Shown: piece after piece, positions 10,946 to 22,890 of the stretch
How the letters are laid out: each line of letters opens with the position of its first letter
How positions within the stretch are numbered: the first letter of the stretch is position 1
Assembly (NCBI RefSeq): GCF_021155775.2
Contig: NC_060236.1
Location: forward strand, 22,520,238-22,584,237
Reading direction: 5' to 3'
From: Neodiprion pinetum
Taxonomy: Eukaryota; Arthropoda; Insecta; Hymenoptera; Diprionidae
Length of the DNA stretch: 64,000 nucleotides
Notes under the pieces: generated by a model
Seen by the model: only the letters and a program-made list of their open reading frames with translations
Database searches by the model: none
What the model was told of the DNA's origin: nothing
Position numbers and translations under genes: made by a program

Positions 10946-13900
10946 CTGAAATGTTGGACAACGAGTATAAGGATCTGGAGCAATGTCCAGGACTCATTGA
11001 AATTAACAACATATACACATTCCTCGCAGCACCTATTTTGACCTTGCTTATCAGAGCCACATCTCTCACCTTGGCTCGATCAAGCAGTTACGACCTTTTC
11101 TTATTCAATTTCGCATCATGGGGACAGCGCCTGTCGATGGGTAGTCGCTGTGCATAATGTACGGAAAGAATCCGCTGAAATAAAAACAGTAAACTCTGAT
11201 AATTTACACTCTATCTCGTCGGATTATGGTTAAGCGAAATACAACAAACCGAGTATAACACAGGAAGCAAAGCAGGAGACTTTGTTGGCATTAGTGAAGC
11301 TGGGGGGTTAGATTATCAATGCAGCGAGGGTAGGAACTTGAGCCAGGTGAACAGCAACCAGAAAAAATTGATACAGAGCAACGAAGGAAAGTGGATTCTG
11401 GATGATTCTGACGAAGACGAAAGAAACGCGTACAACAGATATCGGTTAGGGTACGCAAAAAGTTTAAGGTTGACGGAAAGGAAGGAGAGCCAAAGACGGT
11501 TGCGAATTGACCACCCCTGTGAACCGGCAGCTTTTTTTAATTGATTCGAAAATCGAGAACCTCGCCGCAATGCTTGCGTGAGTGCATCTGGTGTATGTAC
11601 ATACCTGCGTATTTGGGGTGAAGAACTCAATAACAAGGATCGAGGGGGCGGAGGCCCGAGATGGGGGATGTCCCACAGGAGCGACGATTACTCACTTTGC
11701 AGTCGGACAAACGAGTTAGCTTTCAGGTTTTATTAGAGGCTTCCGCTTCGGTACTGACAAGTGTGCAAGGGATACAACAAATTCGAGTCAGTAACTATTG
11801 CCATTGTTTTCGGCCATGTTCAATTGACTCGCGACACCACTGAATGCGCACAGTCTAGACAGGCCGATAAAATGATGAACAAAACAACCCGTGAATAGTG
11901 AGAACCAACCGACGTATATCGGTAAGAACTACCGACGTATATTGGAGGACTGGCAACTCCCGGCAATATCGCGCCCTCCTATTGCCCACTAGTAGGTGCC
12001 TTCACCGTTGTGGCGCTGGTAGTTTTCGGTCTTGTTTTTTTTTTTTAAAGTTTTTAACCTATTAAGGTGGTCACAGTCGATTTTCCTGAAATGGGAACTA
12101 AAATAACCATACTGTTAATCCATATTTGAAAATCGAACGTATTTTAAATTCCGTTTGTTTATATCGTTTGCACGGTTATGTTGAACATCCAGGCAAAGTG
12201 ACTACTAGCGCAACACAGTCAAAACGACAGTACAACGCGGAACTAGCCGACAATAAGGGAGACCGATTATAAAGCTGCTTGTTCACGAGCAGCAAACAGC
12301 AGGATGCTACAGCAGCAAAAATACTCTGATTGGTCAATGATGGTGTTTCCATCATATAGCCAAACTTATTCTAATCTTTCGGCCTACGTACGGCGAGGGC
12401 ATAACGGAAAACACACACCCCATTACGTATGAAAAACGCGGAAGGTGGCTGTCGCCCAATGTTGACGTCATAACTCGAACTTTAACGCAATTTTGTAATT
12501 TTAATAAATCAGAACAAGGTGTTGATTATCAAACAATTCCAACAATAAATTATTACACTACCAAAAATTCTCTATCGATATGTGATGGAATTTATTGAAA
12601 ATATTCAAATTTATGTATGACTGTCGGCTAGATACTTGTAGAATTTTTTATTATTTTTTTAGAAACATGGGTTCACTATCAAACAATTATAAGTGCACTA
12701 CAATCATCTACAGACGAACTGCGAATGATTTCATTAATTATATTATATTACATTGATGGTTTGTCGGCTAAATTCATATTAATATTAGACATGCACTTGT
12801 AATGCTGGCTGCATTAACCTTCCAAGTACCACAGTCTTCGCAATGGTAAGCCCAAGCCAATACTTAGCCTGTGTGTACTTACCGACTTACAGCGTTACCG
12901 ACTTGTCGGCGATACAAGAAATTAATACCGAAAATAAATTTCTTCCAAAATTCGTAGCAAAACAGTGATTTAATTAAAGTATAGGTACCTGAGAGAAGAA
13001 TGTATACATAGATCATAAATAATAATAGATCAGATGTAATAATGATGCAGAGACCAAAAAGTATATAGGTATGTATATGCGGTCCATGTACGATATTAAT
13101 TAATATATATGATCCATTTACGATTAATACGTGATGCATACGATAAATTTTATAATTTCCCAGGCGACAAACTAGATTATCTACAATAATACGTCTATAA
13201 TATGAAAATACAAGAATTATTCATTTCGAAATGGGATTCTACTCGACACGCGCTCGATGTATTCAATAACATTCATAATTATTCCAACAACTTTTCAGGT
13301 TCTCTCTCAATCTTTAATTTTCGTAGGCATAGAATCGAAACGCTGTTTTAGCTATTCGCAAGTGAAGTATCTACGTTGGATAGTATTTAACGCAGCGTCC
13401 TGATTTAAAGACCTAAAAAGGTGATTGTCGGCGATTTTTTGTTTTTTGATAAGGAGAGAAAGAACGAAGCTTCTTAAAACTTCGAGTGAATTTTAACACA
13501 TTTGAAAGGTACGAGCAAAAATTTTTATCATCCAACTGTCGCAGAACGGCAGCGTTATTAGCTGACCCGTTAACTGAAAAATATATCTTTAGGCAACGGC
13601 TGACCATCGAAGGGCCTAGTCGCTTCAGTCTGGAATCGGCAGGAAAGATAAAGTGCGTATTTCTTGTCTGAAATGTAAAAACTAGAATTATTTTTAATTC
13701 GCACATCATTTTACTATCGATGTACCAAAAAAAGAATTGGCTGCTAATTCTGGCTGCTAGCTTTAGCCTCGTGGAACTTTTTTTTGGACGACCAACGCGA
13801 AGCGAGATAATCGACAAAAAACAAAAACACGAATGTCGGCCAGTTGATGGACATTTTTGAAACCTCCGACTAAATCGATTCACCAACATTATAACATGTT

Positions 13901-14000
13901 ACTGGCGGCGCCTACCTGTACCTATTGAAAAAAATTCACGACTCCGTTAAGTTCTTTACACCATTTCCTAGTTTGATATGACTACGGCACATGAGATGAC
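10946..14000. other. Intergenic / 5' flank of Trf2, no supported gene
   Basis: Non-coding leader exons of Trf2 probably lie here; a GC-rich patch near 11640-11670 is one candidate start region. Around 11900-11945 the motif ACCGACGTATAT occurs twice, 29 bases apart. The rest is AT-rich without domains. The 158-codon minus-strand frame at 13413-13889 has no recognisable family. Confidence 0.45.
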
Positions 14001-14002
14001 AA

Positions 14003-14195
14003 TTGGAGGTGGTTGGCGGAGGTGGTCAGAAGTGGTTGGGGGTGACCAAGGAGCACGAGAAGGAGGAGAAGGACGAGGTGTATGAGGAGGACGGAGGTGG
14101 TAGGAGATGTTCGGGGGTGGTTGGCGGTGGTTGTTGGAGGTAGTTGGCCGTGAACGCGGTGATCGTTGGAGGCGGTTGGCGGTGGACGCGGTTTC
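14003..14195 (+). repeat. G-rich GGTGGTTGG low-complexity block
   Basis: About 190 bases of nearly pyrimidine-free sequence are dominated by GGTGGTTGG and GGAGG units. Both strands carry long open frames here, but their translations are low-complexity (Pro/Ser/Thr-rich on one strand, Gly/Trp-rich on the other). They are best seen as by-products of base composition. The repeated runs of two or more G could fold into quadruplexes. Confidence 0.8.
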
Positions 14196-15644
14196 GCGTC
14201 TCCTCACGGGGATAATCGAGCTGATCGAAATTTTTAAGTCTGTATGTAAAAAGTCGAAGTGTATCAACGAGTGGACCCACGCATACCTGTCGTTTGACCG
14301 GTTTAACCGACACTGCAGTAGCATGCAACCATTATGCCCAATTCTGTCGTACAGCACTGCCGATTACAGTCATGCACGTTCTGATGCTACGGGAAATGTT
14401 ACCTGGGTCCTGTCAGCTGAGCAGCAGTGTTGGACGGTTAAATTCAACTCCAAAATTGACGAAAACAATTCTTTGACGTTCACCACAATTTCAGCACAGG
14501 AAATGTAAAACCGAACAAACGCCTTCTGCAAGCAGTTATAGCGGTTCCGACGTAGTATTTCCTGTAGCATCCGATCATGCAAGCCCGAACGACAGACATG
14601 CACGAGTCTGCTCACGGATATACTTCGACTTTTTGGCACATCCTCGATTGGGGAATAGCCACCGGGAAGAAGAAGATATATTTCGACTTCTTACATACAG
14701 GTGGCAATTCAACGGTTCTTCCTTGTTACTTTCTCACGAATGCACAAACTATAATGAGATTCGTACATAAGCTTGATTGATGCACGTTTATGTATGTGAA
14801 AACAGCGCTATAGTGAACAGCTGTAGAAAAATGGTGGGAAAATGCTGATTGCATGTTAATCAGAACGTTTATGGTGAAGTGGCTCAGTGATCGGAGATAC
14901 TTTTTTTTTTAAGCGGTAGAGCGTAACATGTCATTTGTCGCAAATCTGCAGCAAGCTTCTTTCGAAAGCTCACATATGCAAGTCTTCCTACAACTGCGGA
15001 AACAGACAAACATAGTGGTCTGCCGGCAGAGTCATGCATGCGTCCAGGTGATGGCTATTACGTGAATTTGTGACAGAACGCTACCTGGGTTGTAGTTGAC
15101 ATGGCACTGATCTAAATCGAGCTGAAGGAGCCTCAAGACCTGCTGGCAATTTCTGGGTAAGTTTTTGTCTACCAACAGACTGTGACTCAAATTTTCCTTT
15201 ATATTCCAAGCGAGTCGCTCAGGAAAATATTCTGGGCACCACGCAACCAACTCTAATCTTCCTTATCAGGGAATGATTTTTGCAAGGCGCAAGTTTGCCA
15301 GCTGGGGATTTAAAATGCATAAACAGAAGAATAAGAATTGACTGCAGAGTTTTGAATGTGCTGAATTGATATTGAGAATTCAAATACTGAACTGATCGTA
15401 TTACTCGTTCAAACGTTGTGTATACGAGGCTGCACCCGCAGTCAGAAACCGGTAACACACATAATATAAGATACAGAGATAATTCCACGCACTGGAATCA
15501 CCTTTTCACAGTTCGTTTTTCAATCCAAACAATCAAACAACCATTGTGATACTTGAGCTATATCATGTACTGGAATCACTTTCTCGAATCAAGTTATATT
15601 AAATAAACAGTAATGCAGAATTTAATCCGGGTAGCTACCGCTGA
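14196..15644. other. Intergenic, no supported gene
   Basis: Nothing convincing on either strand: short frames without homologous domains or consistent splice sites. The right end is the 5' flank of the small secreted-protein gene. Confidence 0.45.
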
Positions 15645-15652
15645 TATATAAG
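15645..15652 (+). promoter_or_regulatory. TATA box candidate for the small secreted-protein gene
   Basis: TATATAAG lies about 100 bases before the start codon at 15751, with room for a start site near 15675. Small, abundantly made secreted-protein genes in insects often have strong TATA promoters. Use is inferred. Confidence 0.5.
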
Positions 15653-15750
15653 GTAATCATGGCATCTCGCTATTCCAGACTGCATCAGACCGCTTGGGCC
15701 GCATATTACCGGCTGGTTATCAACCTAAGGTCCTTACAACGTCACAAAAA

Positions 15751-16380
15751 ATGGCCAAGTATCTCATCTTCGTCGTAACTATATTTCACATCGTTGTATC
15801 AGCTGTGTAAGTCCGTGTCCATGTACTTTTTACAAGATACATACATGTATCTAAATGTACGTATAATTTTCGAAAACTTGTCAAATGTTATTTTTAGCCA
15901 AGCGCAAGCGGCCCAAAGTGGATGCAACTGTGCAGTCTTTCCGATGAACAGTCAAACGCCAATAATCGAGCAATCGCTGCAGTACAACGTGAGCTGTGAC
16001 GAGGAGGGGGCTGAGATCTGTTCCCAACTCTGCGTGGCTCTGGTAAACATTATACTTGAGTGAAACAAATAACGTCGGAACTTAGAAGAATGTTCGTTTC
16101 GCTTGAGTTCCCATGGAAAATGAATAAGAGTAAAATGACAAATACCGTTTTGATGAAATAAATTGTATTTGCAACGCAGGCTCAAGGTGCAAAGGACAAG
16201 GCACCGGCAATGATTTGCGAGAAGTTTGGCGCTCTTGTGAGCAACCTGACACCTGCCGTCTTCGCGAGATCCTGCGGCAGCAAAGACGAGTGGAAGTTCA
16301 CCGGGCTAAAGAGCCCGGAACCGATTTGCTGTCTTGACGCGAAGGAGACGGCGTGTGAGGACTCGAATACTTCAGCCTAG
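15751..16380 (+). CDS. Small secreted cysteine-rich protein (possibly follicle cell protein 3C-like)
   Basis: Exons 15751-15806, 15898-16042 and 16180-16380 join in frame to 133 residues. The first exon encodes a hydrophobic signal peptide ending near VSAVQAQA. The mature part has about ten cysteines in a spaced pattern (GCNCAVF, VSCDEE, EICSQLC, MICEKF, RSCGS, PICCLD, TACED) and one N-linked glycosylation site in each half. The motif WKFTGLKSPEPICC near the C-terminus reminds me of insect follicle cell protein 3C-1. I cannot confirm that, so I give no symbol. Likely extracellular; function unknown. Confidence 0.85.
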
Positions 16381-16465
16381 TGTCGAATCTATCGTATCGT
16401 GTAATGCCCACGTTTGTAGTAGCTTAGAGCGCATCTGCCCGTTACACATGTATCATTAAAACAAA

Positions 16466-16471
16466 AATAAA
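16466..16471 (+). terminator. Polyadenylation signal candidate
   Basis: AATAAA lies 86 bases after the stop codon of the small secreted-protein gene, a typical distance. Confidence 0.55.
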
Positions 16472-16565
16472 CTTTATTAATGCACATTACACATGTACAT
16501 GTCTTTGCACGATAATATTTATAAGAGACGATGAAAATATTTACATACACAGATAGAATCGATAT

Positions 16566-16602
<37 letters not shown>

Positions 16603-17270
16603 TAAAGCGGTTCATAAAAGAAAGATTTTTTTTTCAGTGCGGATTCGTCATAAAACTGTTGTTTATGATGGAAAAAAAATCTCCTGAAAATTTGACCTCG
16701 ATCGGATAAGATTTCGATGTCCAGCTTTCGAGTTTTCATTTTTACAGCGTATTAAGTAAAACATGAAAAAAATGCTTAATTTAATTCACCGTCCATTTAG
16801 GGTGAAAATATAGACAAATATGAAAAATATCAAGAGACCTTTTTTGTAGTCAATAATATTTAGTACAAAAAAAGTCTCTAGATATGTTATTCAATTTTGC
16901 ATATTTCGAGAATTACTGTAACTTAAAACTGACAAAAGTGAAAAATCAAAGATAATTGTATTGAATTCAGAATAAATAAAGGTTTTTATCATTTTCTGTT
17001 TCTAAAATATCCTGTTACCTATAACGAAAAAGGTCTCGTGATATTTTTCATTTTCGTCTATATTTTCACACGAAATCGACAATGAATTCGGGTAAGCATT
17101 TTTTTTACGTATTATTTCAATGTAAAAACGAAACCTCGAAAGCAGGACCTCTAAATCTTATCCGATCGAGCTCAAATTTGCAGGGGATTTTTGTCATCAT
17201 AAATAACAGTTTTATGAGGAATGCATATTGAATATCATTTTTTTTCCGGTGAGCCACTCTATAGAACACG

Positions 17271-17306
<36 letters not shown>
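16566..17306. mobile_element. Foldback (MITE-like) element A
   Basis: The two halves are imperfect reverse complements. The left arm runs TG/TA microsatellite, then CATAAAACTGTTGTTTATGATG (about 16648), CTCGATCGGATAAGATTT and GTGAAAATATAGAC. The right arm repeats these in reverse order and orientation (GTCTATATTTTCAC near 17056, AAATCTTATCCGATCGAG near 17153, then CA/TA repeats to 17306). The symmetry axis is near 16930. No coding capacity is visible. The dinucleotide tracts at both ends suggest the element moved into, or carries, microsatellite ends. Confidence 0.82.
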
Positions 17307-17313
<7 letters not shown>

Positions 17314-18758
17314 AATACTCGGAAATAATATTAATTTGAAAAGAAAGAGGATATGATTTTTTTAAAGTCAACCGCAGTTAAATTTATTAGGATGGAAAAT
17401 AAAGCATCTCGTGTTAGATTTACCTGCGTTTTTTGTTGCACATAGGTATGTAGTACGAAAGTATGGTACGTTGCACAGGGGATGAATCTGCGACGGATAC
17501 AACGCGTGGCTACGAATCACCTTTTGCATGATATACAGCTTGCGTGTCCTCGACGATACAGCAGAAAGCGACGAAGATAACGGGCTGCATCGATTAATTC
17601 TATTTTGCACATCCTTACAAGATGACAATTGGCTGATGATTATCTATATAATTATCTGCTATATTTGCATACCTAAAATGCTGCCTGGAAGCTATTCCGT
17701 ATATTTATTATTTTTTTCTTTTTTCATTTAAAAAAATGTTTGTTTACGGTAGTAACCGTTACCTCACCACTTCCACATGATTACAATATGATCCTACATC
17801 GTATATTATACGTACACGCATAATCGCAGAAATTGACCGATTCTAAGTCCATTCCATGTACAACTTAAATCTCCTCATTATTACACACTGTTCTTACTAA
17901 AAAATATATCATATTTCTCCTATATAGGCGTTGCGTTAGGGAGAAAGGGTAAAACACAACTACCGTGCGAATTTATGGTGTCCCAAGGGTGGTATATCAC
18001 GATAAATCCGCAGATACCGGTTTGAGCCTGAAATGAAAGTAACGTTGAATTCTCATTGGCTTTCGGTTTCCTCTTCAAAATCCCAACACCTCCAACGTGC
18101 TACTTGTTATTCAACGTTCAGTTTATATTACATTCACTACGCATAATATAACTATCACGCTATAAGTCTATAATAATATAGTGTTTAGAGAGAAAATGAG
18201 ACATATGTGTCGTGTTCATATAATATGTATGCAAGCTGCGATTGCATCAGGGTCGAGGGAACTCTTATGTACAAGTTGCACTTTTGTTGAAATTTATTGT
18301 TAGATTTCGGAGTTCATCCGAAAACCCAACATATACGCCATCATAAATGTATTCATCTGCTTTTTTCAGGAATTTTAAGACAGTATAACCTTCCCTGCCG
18401 AATGGCAATATTCACCGCAACTTATAAAGTTCAGGTTCATTAGTTACCGTTCGACTATTGTCCGGATGACGCACATCCATTTTTTCTTTTTTGCGACACC
18501 ACCAGTGAGCCGAACGATATCCTTCAATAAAATTTTCAATCTTTTACCTTGTATAGTCAACTAACATGCGTACGGTAATAATCTATTTAACACAATAAAA
18601 ATCAATTCACGCCGCTGTCGGTACACCGGCGATACATCTATGTGCGTATGTATGGCAAGGAATTAGACGAAGTATGTGTACCGCGGTCTCTCGTCTCCCC
18701 TGCCAATCAATGCGCTTTTCAAGTTGCCAATGAACGTCACTCGCGGTGATCTTCGTCA
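17307..18758. other. Intergenic, no supported gene
   Basis: AT-rich sequence without recognisable exons. It probably includes the 3' untranslated region of the RNF168-like gene, which reads leftwards and stops at 18759. Confidence 0.45.
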
Positions 18759-21660
18759 TTAGACACACCGTCTTCGAGTCACACGGCGCTTTTCGTTTTC
18801 CAGCATGGAAGTCTCCTTCCCTTGGATGCGCAGCTGCTTGCTGAATCGGTCTCTGATGCCGACGCCGTCAACTGCGAGGACCTGCTCGATGTTCCTCGAG
18901 TTGAACCGACTGCGCCGAGAACCTCGAGTACGCCCGGAGATCCTCTCCATCTCGTCGAACTTTGCCTGCAGCCTCTGGGCGAGCTCAAAATCCTTTTTCT
19001 CCTGCAGGAGCAGCCTCTCTATCCGCCGCTGCTCTTGTACTTCTTCATCTTCATCCTCCTCCTCCCCCGCTTCTTCTTCTAGGTCTGAACATTGCATTTC
19101 AGACTCTTGGTGGGATTTCGTCGTCGTAGTTTTTTCGCCTTTCAACTCCCCGCCGCTTCTGGTCAAGGTTCTTGTAGACTTTCTGCTACCGTAGATCGCA
19201 CCCGTCTCAACCACAGACTCCGAATCAACCTGCGAATCGGTGTCCTCGTCCTCGGATCTGGTACACCTGCCTTTCTTCTGCTGGGCACCAAGTCTCGCGT
19301 TGGTCGTTTGCTTCGCAGCTGACTTAGTCGTCTCTGTGAGCGGTTTTCGTACGGTCGCACTCTTTTTTTCGGTAGCCGTGCAACGCTGCTTCTCAGGCGC
19401 TTCCGTTTTCTGCAGTTTACTCTTAACACCGCGGGACATCTTCCGTTTTTTTATCCTCTCAGCAATATTTTCGACGGCTTCGTTGGGGCCATCCAACGGG
19501 AGAGACCAAGAATTGTTACTGGAGGAATTTGAACTTGACGCCTCGTCTCCGGAGTTGTTCGTTTTTTGGTCTGTATTCGTTTCCTCCCGGTCATTGCTGG
19601 ACGAGCAATGTTTCCTCCGCTTGAACTTTGCTGGGCTGTCGTACTTTTGATGTGCCATTGAAAGTGCCACGTCCTCATCGAGGATCAACTTCTTGCTCAC
19701 CTTAGTACCGTTTATTATCCTGTTTATGTTTTTTGCATAGTTTTTATTACCATCATATGGAATTTCTGTGGACAAATCCAGCCTGCGGACTGTCTCTGAC
19801 ACCTGAGATTTTGCTAATTTGCTCGGATTTGGCTGTGGTTGGTTCGGACAGTGTGATGTTGATGGTCTGCTTTCCGGTTCATCTTTCACAACATTGCTAG
19901 TGGTTGGACGATGCTCTAGTTTCAACATTTTCTTCGTTTTTCCTGAAAAATCAAATTTATTGTATAGTTCGGATGGAATGTGTCACAGTATAAATGATGT
20001 GGGTAGACACAGAATAAAACATTACCTTTGAACGCGCTGTAGGACCATGTCGACAATCGTTTCAACTCCATTGCTACTGGAGGTTTGGGAATGGCGTTTT
20101 GTACTTGTTGCAATGTGGCGACAACTCTGATCAGCTTTGGGTCAATTGGGCAACCATCTGAAAACGATTTCCAACTGTAAGCCTTGCATTGTTTACTATC
20201 CAGTTCTTTTTCAATAACATGTGATGATAATTTAACATCCAGCATTAAAAATTACCTGGCGTTACTCCTAGTGGTGTCCTCGGCATTGCTTTAATGGGTT
20301 TGAAATGGTGTATCTCTATGTTTATGCTGTCATGGCTGCAGCTACTCTCTGCACTTCCAATGCGCTGGTCATCCCCGCCAGTCGCCAAGCAAACCTCAAC
20401 ACCGAGACTTTTCGGTTTCCTGTTTAAGACGTCGCTGGGCACATGGAGCTCCTCCTTGCTCTGAGTGCCATAGATCTTCGAAGTCGAGCAGCTGGGCTTG
20501 GACACATAGCTCTGGGCTGGCAGTGACCTGATCTTGGTCGCGACTTGGTGTTTGGTTGACTTACTTGTAGGGCTCGTGAGCTGGTCGCATTTTGGGGACT
20601 GGAACTTGTCTGCAGGGCATTTATGGGAATTGGACATGCCTGCTTTTCCATCGGAGGCATACCTTTCCGCGCGCAGTTTAGAGATCAGAGCAATATTCGA
20701 ATTCCACTCTACTCGCTCTGTCAACTTGGTCAACTCAGTCGCAGTCGACTTGGCGATTTGCATCTCTCTGTCGCATCCAGCTTCTCGCTCGTCGGCATGT
20801 TTCTCCCTCACCTTGACTTTGTCTCCAGTATGTCTCTTCGCTAAATCTTTTGCGACTGCGCGATCCTTGACCAACCGTGTGATATGTTGCCGCTCCTCTG
20901 CCTGTATCTTGTGAATCAACGCCTCGCTCGCAATTCGCTCCGCCTCTCGTAGCCGCCTTCTTTCCTCTTCTGCAAGTTCGAGTTGCGCCTCGTATTCCCG
21001 CCGAATCTCACCAGCTGCGCTCAAAATTTTGTTTGTCCTTCCAAATCCTAATGAAGGAAAAATAATGGACATTTTAAACTGGTTTGTTTACAAAATGGAA
21101 GTGGGAGGGGGAATTGGCGTTATTGTCAGTTGCGATACAAGATTGCTTATTTGCATTACAATTCGAAGCGAGATAGGACAGCTGGAGAGATGCATGAGAT
21201 CCAAGAGCGAAGCTGTGGAGCAAGCAGGCTGGCCGAGGGTGAGAAAATTAAGACTCAACTTATTTTTGAATGAGATATAATTTAGAGGTTATGTTTGTTT
21301 GTGGAGTCAGGACCTACCGGAATCGAGGTCAGTGTCAACGCCGTCGTGTTTAGCTTGTATTTCCTTGGAGAACCTGGTCTTGATCAGCGTCCATAGTTGG
21401 CCGTTGACGAGAGTGTCCGACTTGGTAGCCGTCCTTAGCCAGGAACCTACTCTGACTCTGCAGAGGGGACAGCTTAGGCTGTTGTGCTGTATCGTACCGT
21501 TGAGGCACCTCAGGCAGAGGCTGTGGGCACAAGGAAGGGTCACAGGCTCGATCAGGATTCCCCTGCACACGGGGCACATCAAGTCGGCAAGATTCAATTC
21601 CGCGGACGCGCGCGAAGGAAGGTCAAACAATTTTGACGTTGGTTTCAAATACGTCGCCAT
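18759..21660 (-). CDS. RNF168-like RING E3 ubiquitin ligase, 4 exons
   Basis: Minus-strand exons 21660-21318, 21047-20256, 20157-20026 and 19942-18759 join in frame to 816 residues. Residues 29-67 form a C3HC4 RING (CPVC, PCAHSLCLRC, CPLC). A charged helix at about 130-169 (EEERRRLREAERIASEAL) resembles the first MIU/UMI ubiquitin-binding helix. A second MIU-like motif, DFELAQRLQ, lies at about 740-748 and is followed by a basic tail rich in Arg. The middle is disordered, Ser/Thr/Lys-rich with an acidic run. RING, early MIU, late MIU and basic tail is the RNF168/RNF169 layout. RNF168 ubiquitylates H2A at DNA double-strand breaks and reads existing ubiquitin. Start ATG precedes the RING by 28 residues. 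Family placement is strong; function in insects is inferred from vertebrates. Confidence 0.9.
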
Positions 21661-22262
21661 TTTTCCATCGCGAGTTTTTCTCTCAACTTTTTCAACTGCT
21701 CGGGATAGCAGAAGGAACGCTTAAAACTGGGATGGCGGCTACCGCGGTCCTCGTTCCGCCGTTCCGAGCGGATCCTGATTATTTTTGATGGAGGAAATTA
21801 TGAAAGCTATACCCTCTGATCCTCCTGGTCTTTATTCTTTTATCACTCGACGTGCTATTCGATCCGACTTGAATTACTTCGTATTTACACATGCATGTAT
21901 CTCTTGCATAGGGTCTTCTTGTCCATGTCCACTGTAGCCCAGTATTAACGCGAGGGAATCCGCCTACAGTGTGTAGGCATTGTTTTGCTACTTCTTATGA
22001 CCTGCATTTTGTAAGGTTTATGACGAAAGCAGTGTCAATTGCTTATACACAGGTGGATTTAATTTGCCCAGATAGTCATGAATACTTTGCGGACTGTTAT
22101 ATCTCTCGATCTGTTTCAAGTATAAGGTCAGGTTTTCTATATTACCTATGTATCCAATTTTACAATGTCAGTACATATCGCATAACTTTTTATTTCATCA
22201 ATTCACTTATAATAAAGTTACTTTTTATGGAATGTACACTTTTCCGCAGAATGACGAAACCC
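21661..22262. other. 5' flank of the RNF168-like gene
   Basis: About 600 bases upstream of the ligase start codon, with a GC-richer patch at 21720-21770. No other gene is visible. Confidence 0.4.
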
Positions 22263-22890
22263 TAGAGTGTCGCTTGTATACTGTGTTTACGATTTTTTTC
22301 CGTCTCGCCCCCCAAGTTACCTTCAAATAATTCAAAAGCAATTACCTAATTTTTTCAGATATTTACCTCAATTCAAACACGTGCCACCAAGAGGGTGGAT
22401 TTCCCCATTTAAAATACACGTGTTTCGGACACATTTTGAGCATATATCTTATTGTAAAAGTAATCATGTTCAAAGAAATCCGTATCTGTGAGGTTTTAGT
22501 GGCATTAGTGCTACTATCTGAGAAAAAATTCACATCATCATACCAGGTAATCTAGACAAATTGCACTTCCTTTAAATAAAAAGAAAAATGAGATTTCGAG
22601 GGTGTGCACTTCGTCTAGATTGCTTGATGATGACGTGAATTTTTTCTCAGTTAGTAGCACTAATGCCCGCTAAAACCTTCCAGTTATGGATTTTATTTGA
22701 ACATTATTACTTTTACAATAAAATATCAGCTAAGATGTGTCCGAAACACGTGTATTTTAAATGAGGAAATCCACCATCTTGGTGGCACGTGTTAGAGTTG
22801 AGGTAAGAATGTGAAAAAATTAGGCAATTATATTTGAATTCTTTGAAGTTGATTTGGAGGGTGAAACGGAAAAAATTCGTCAACACTCTA
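22263..22890. mobile_element. Foldback (MITE-like) element B with TA ends
   Basis: A long palindrome with its axis near 22580. The left arm starts TAGAGTGT and the right arm ends ACACTCTA. If TA is the duplicated target, the terminal repeat is GAGTGT/ACACTC. Inner blocks mirror each other: CCACCAAGAGGGTGGATTT (22383) with AAATCCACCATCTTGGTGG (22766), ATACACGTGTTTCGGACACA (22416) with TGTGTCCGAAACACGTGTAT (22735), and GGCATTAGTGCTACTA (22502) with TAGTAGCACTAATGCC (22650). No coding capacity. TA flanks suggest a Tc1/mariner-type partner. Confidence 0.88.

Noticed and set aside
13413..13889. 158-codon open frame on the minus strand
   Set aside because: No recognisable domain, biased low-complexity composition and no splice or promoter context. 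AT-rich DNA of this length gives such frames by chance.
14026..14508. Overlapping long frames on both strands through the G-rich block
   Set aside because: Their length comes from the lack of stop codons in purine-biased repeats; translations are low-complexity and unlike any family.
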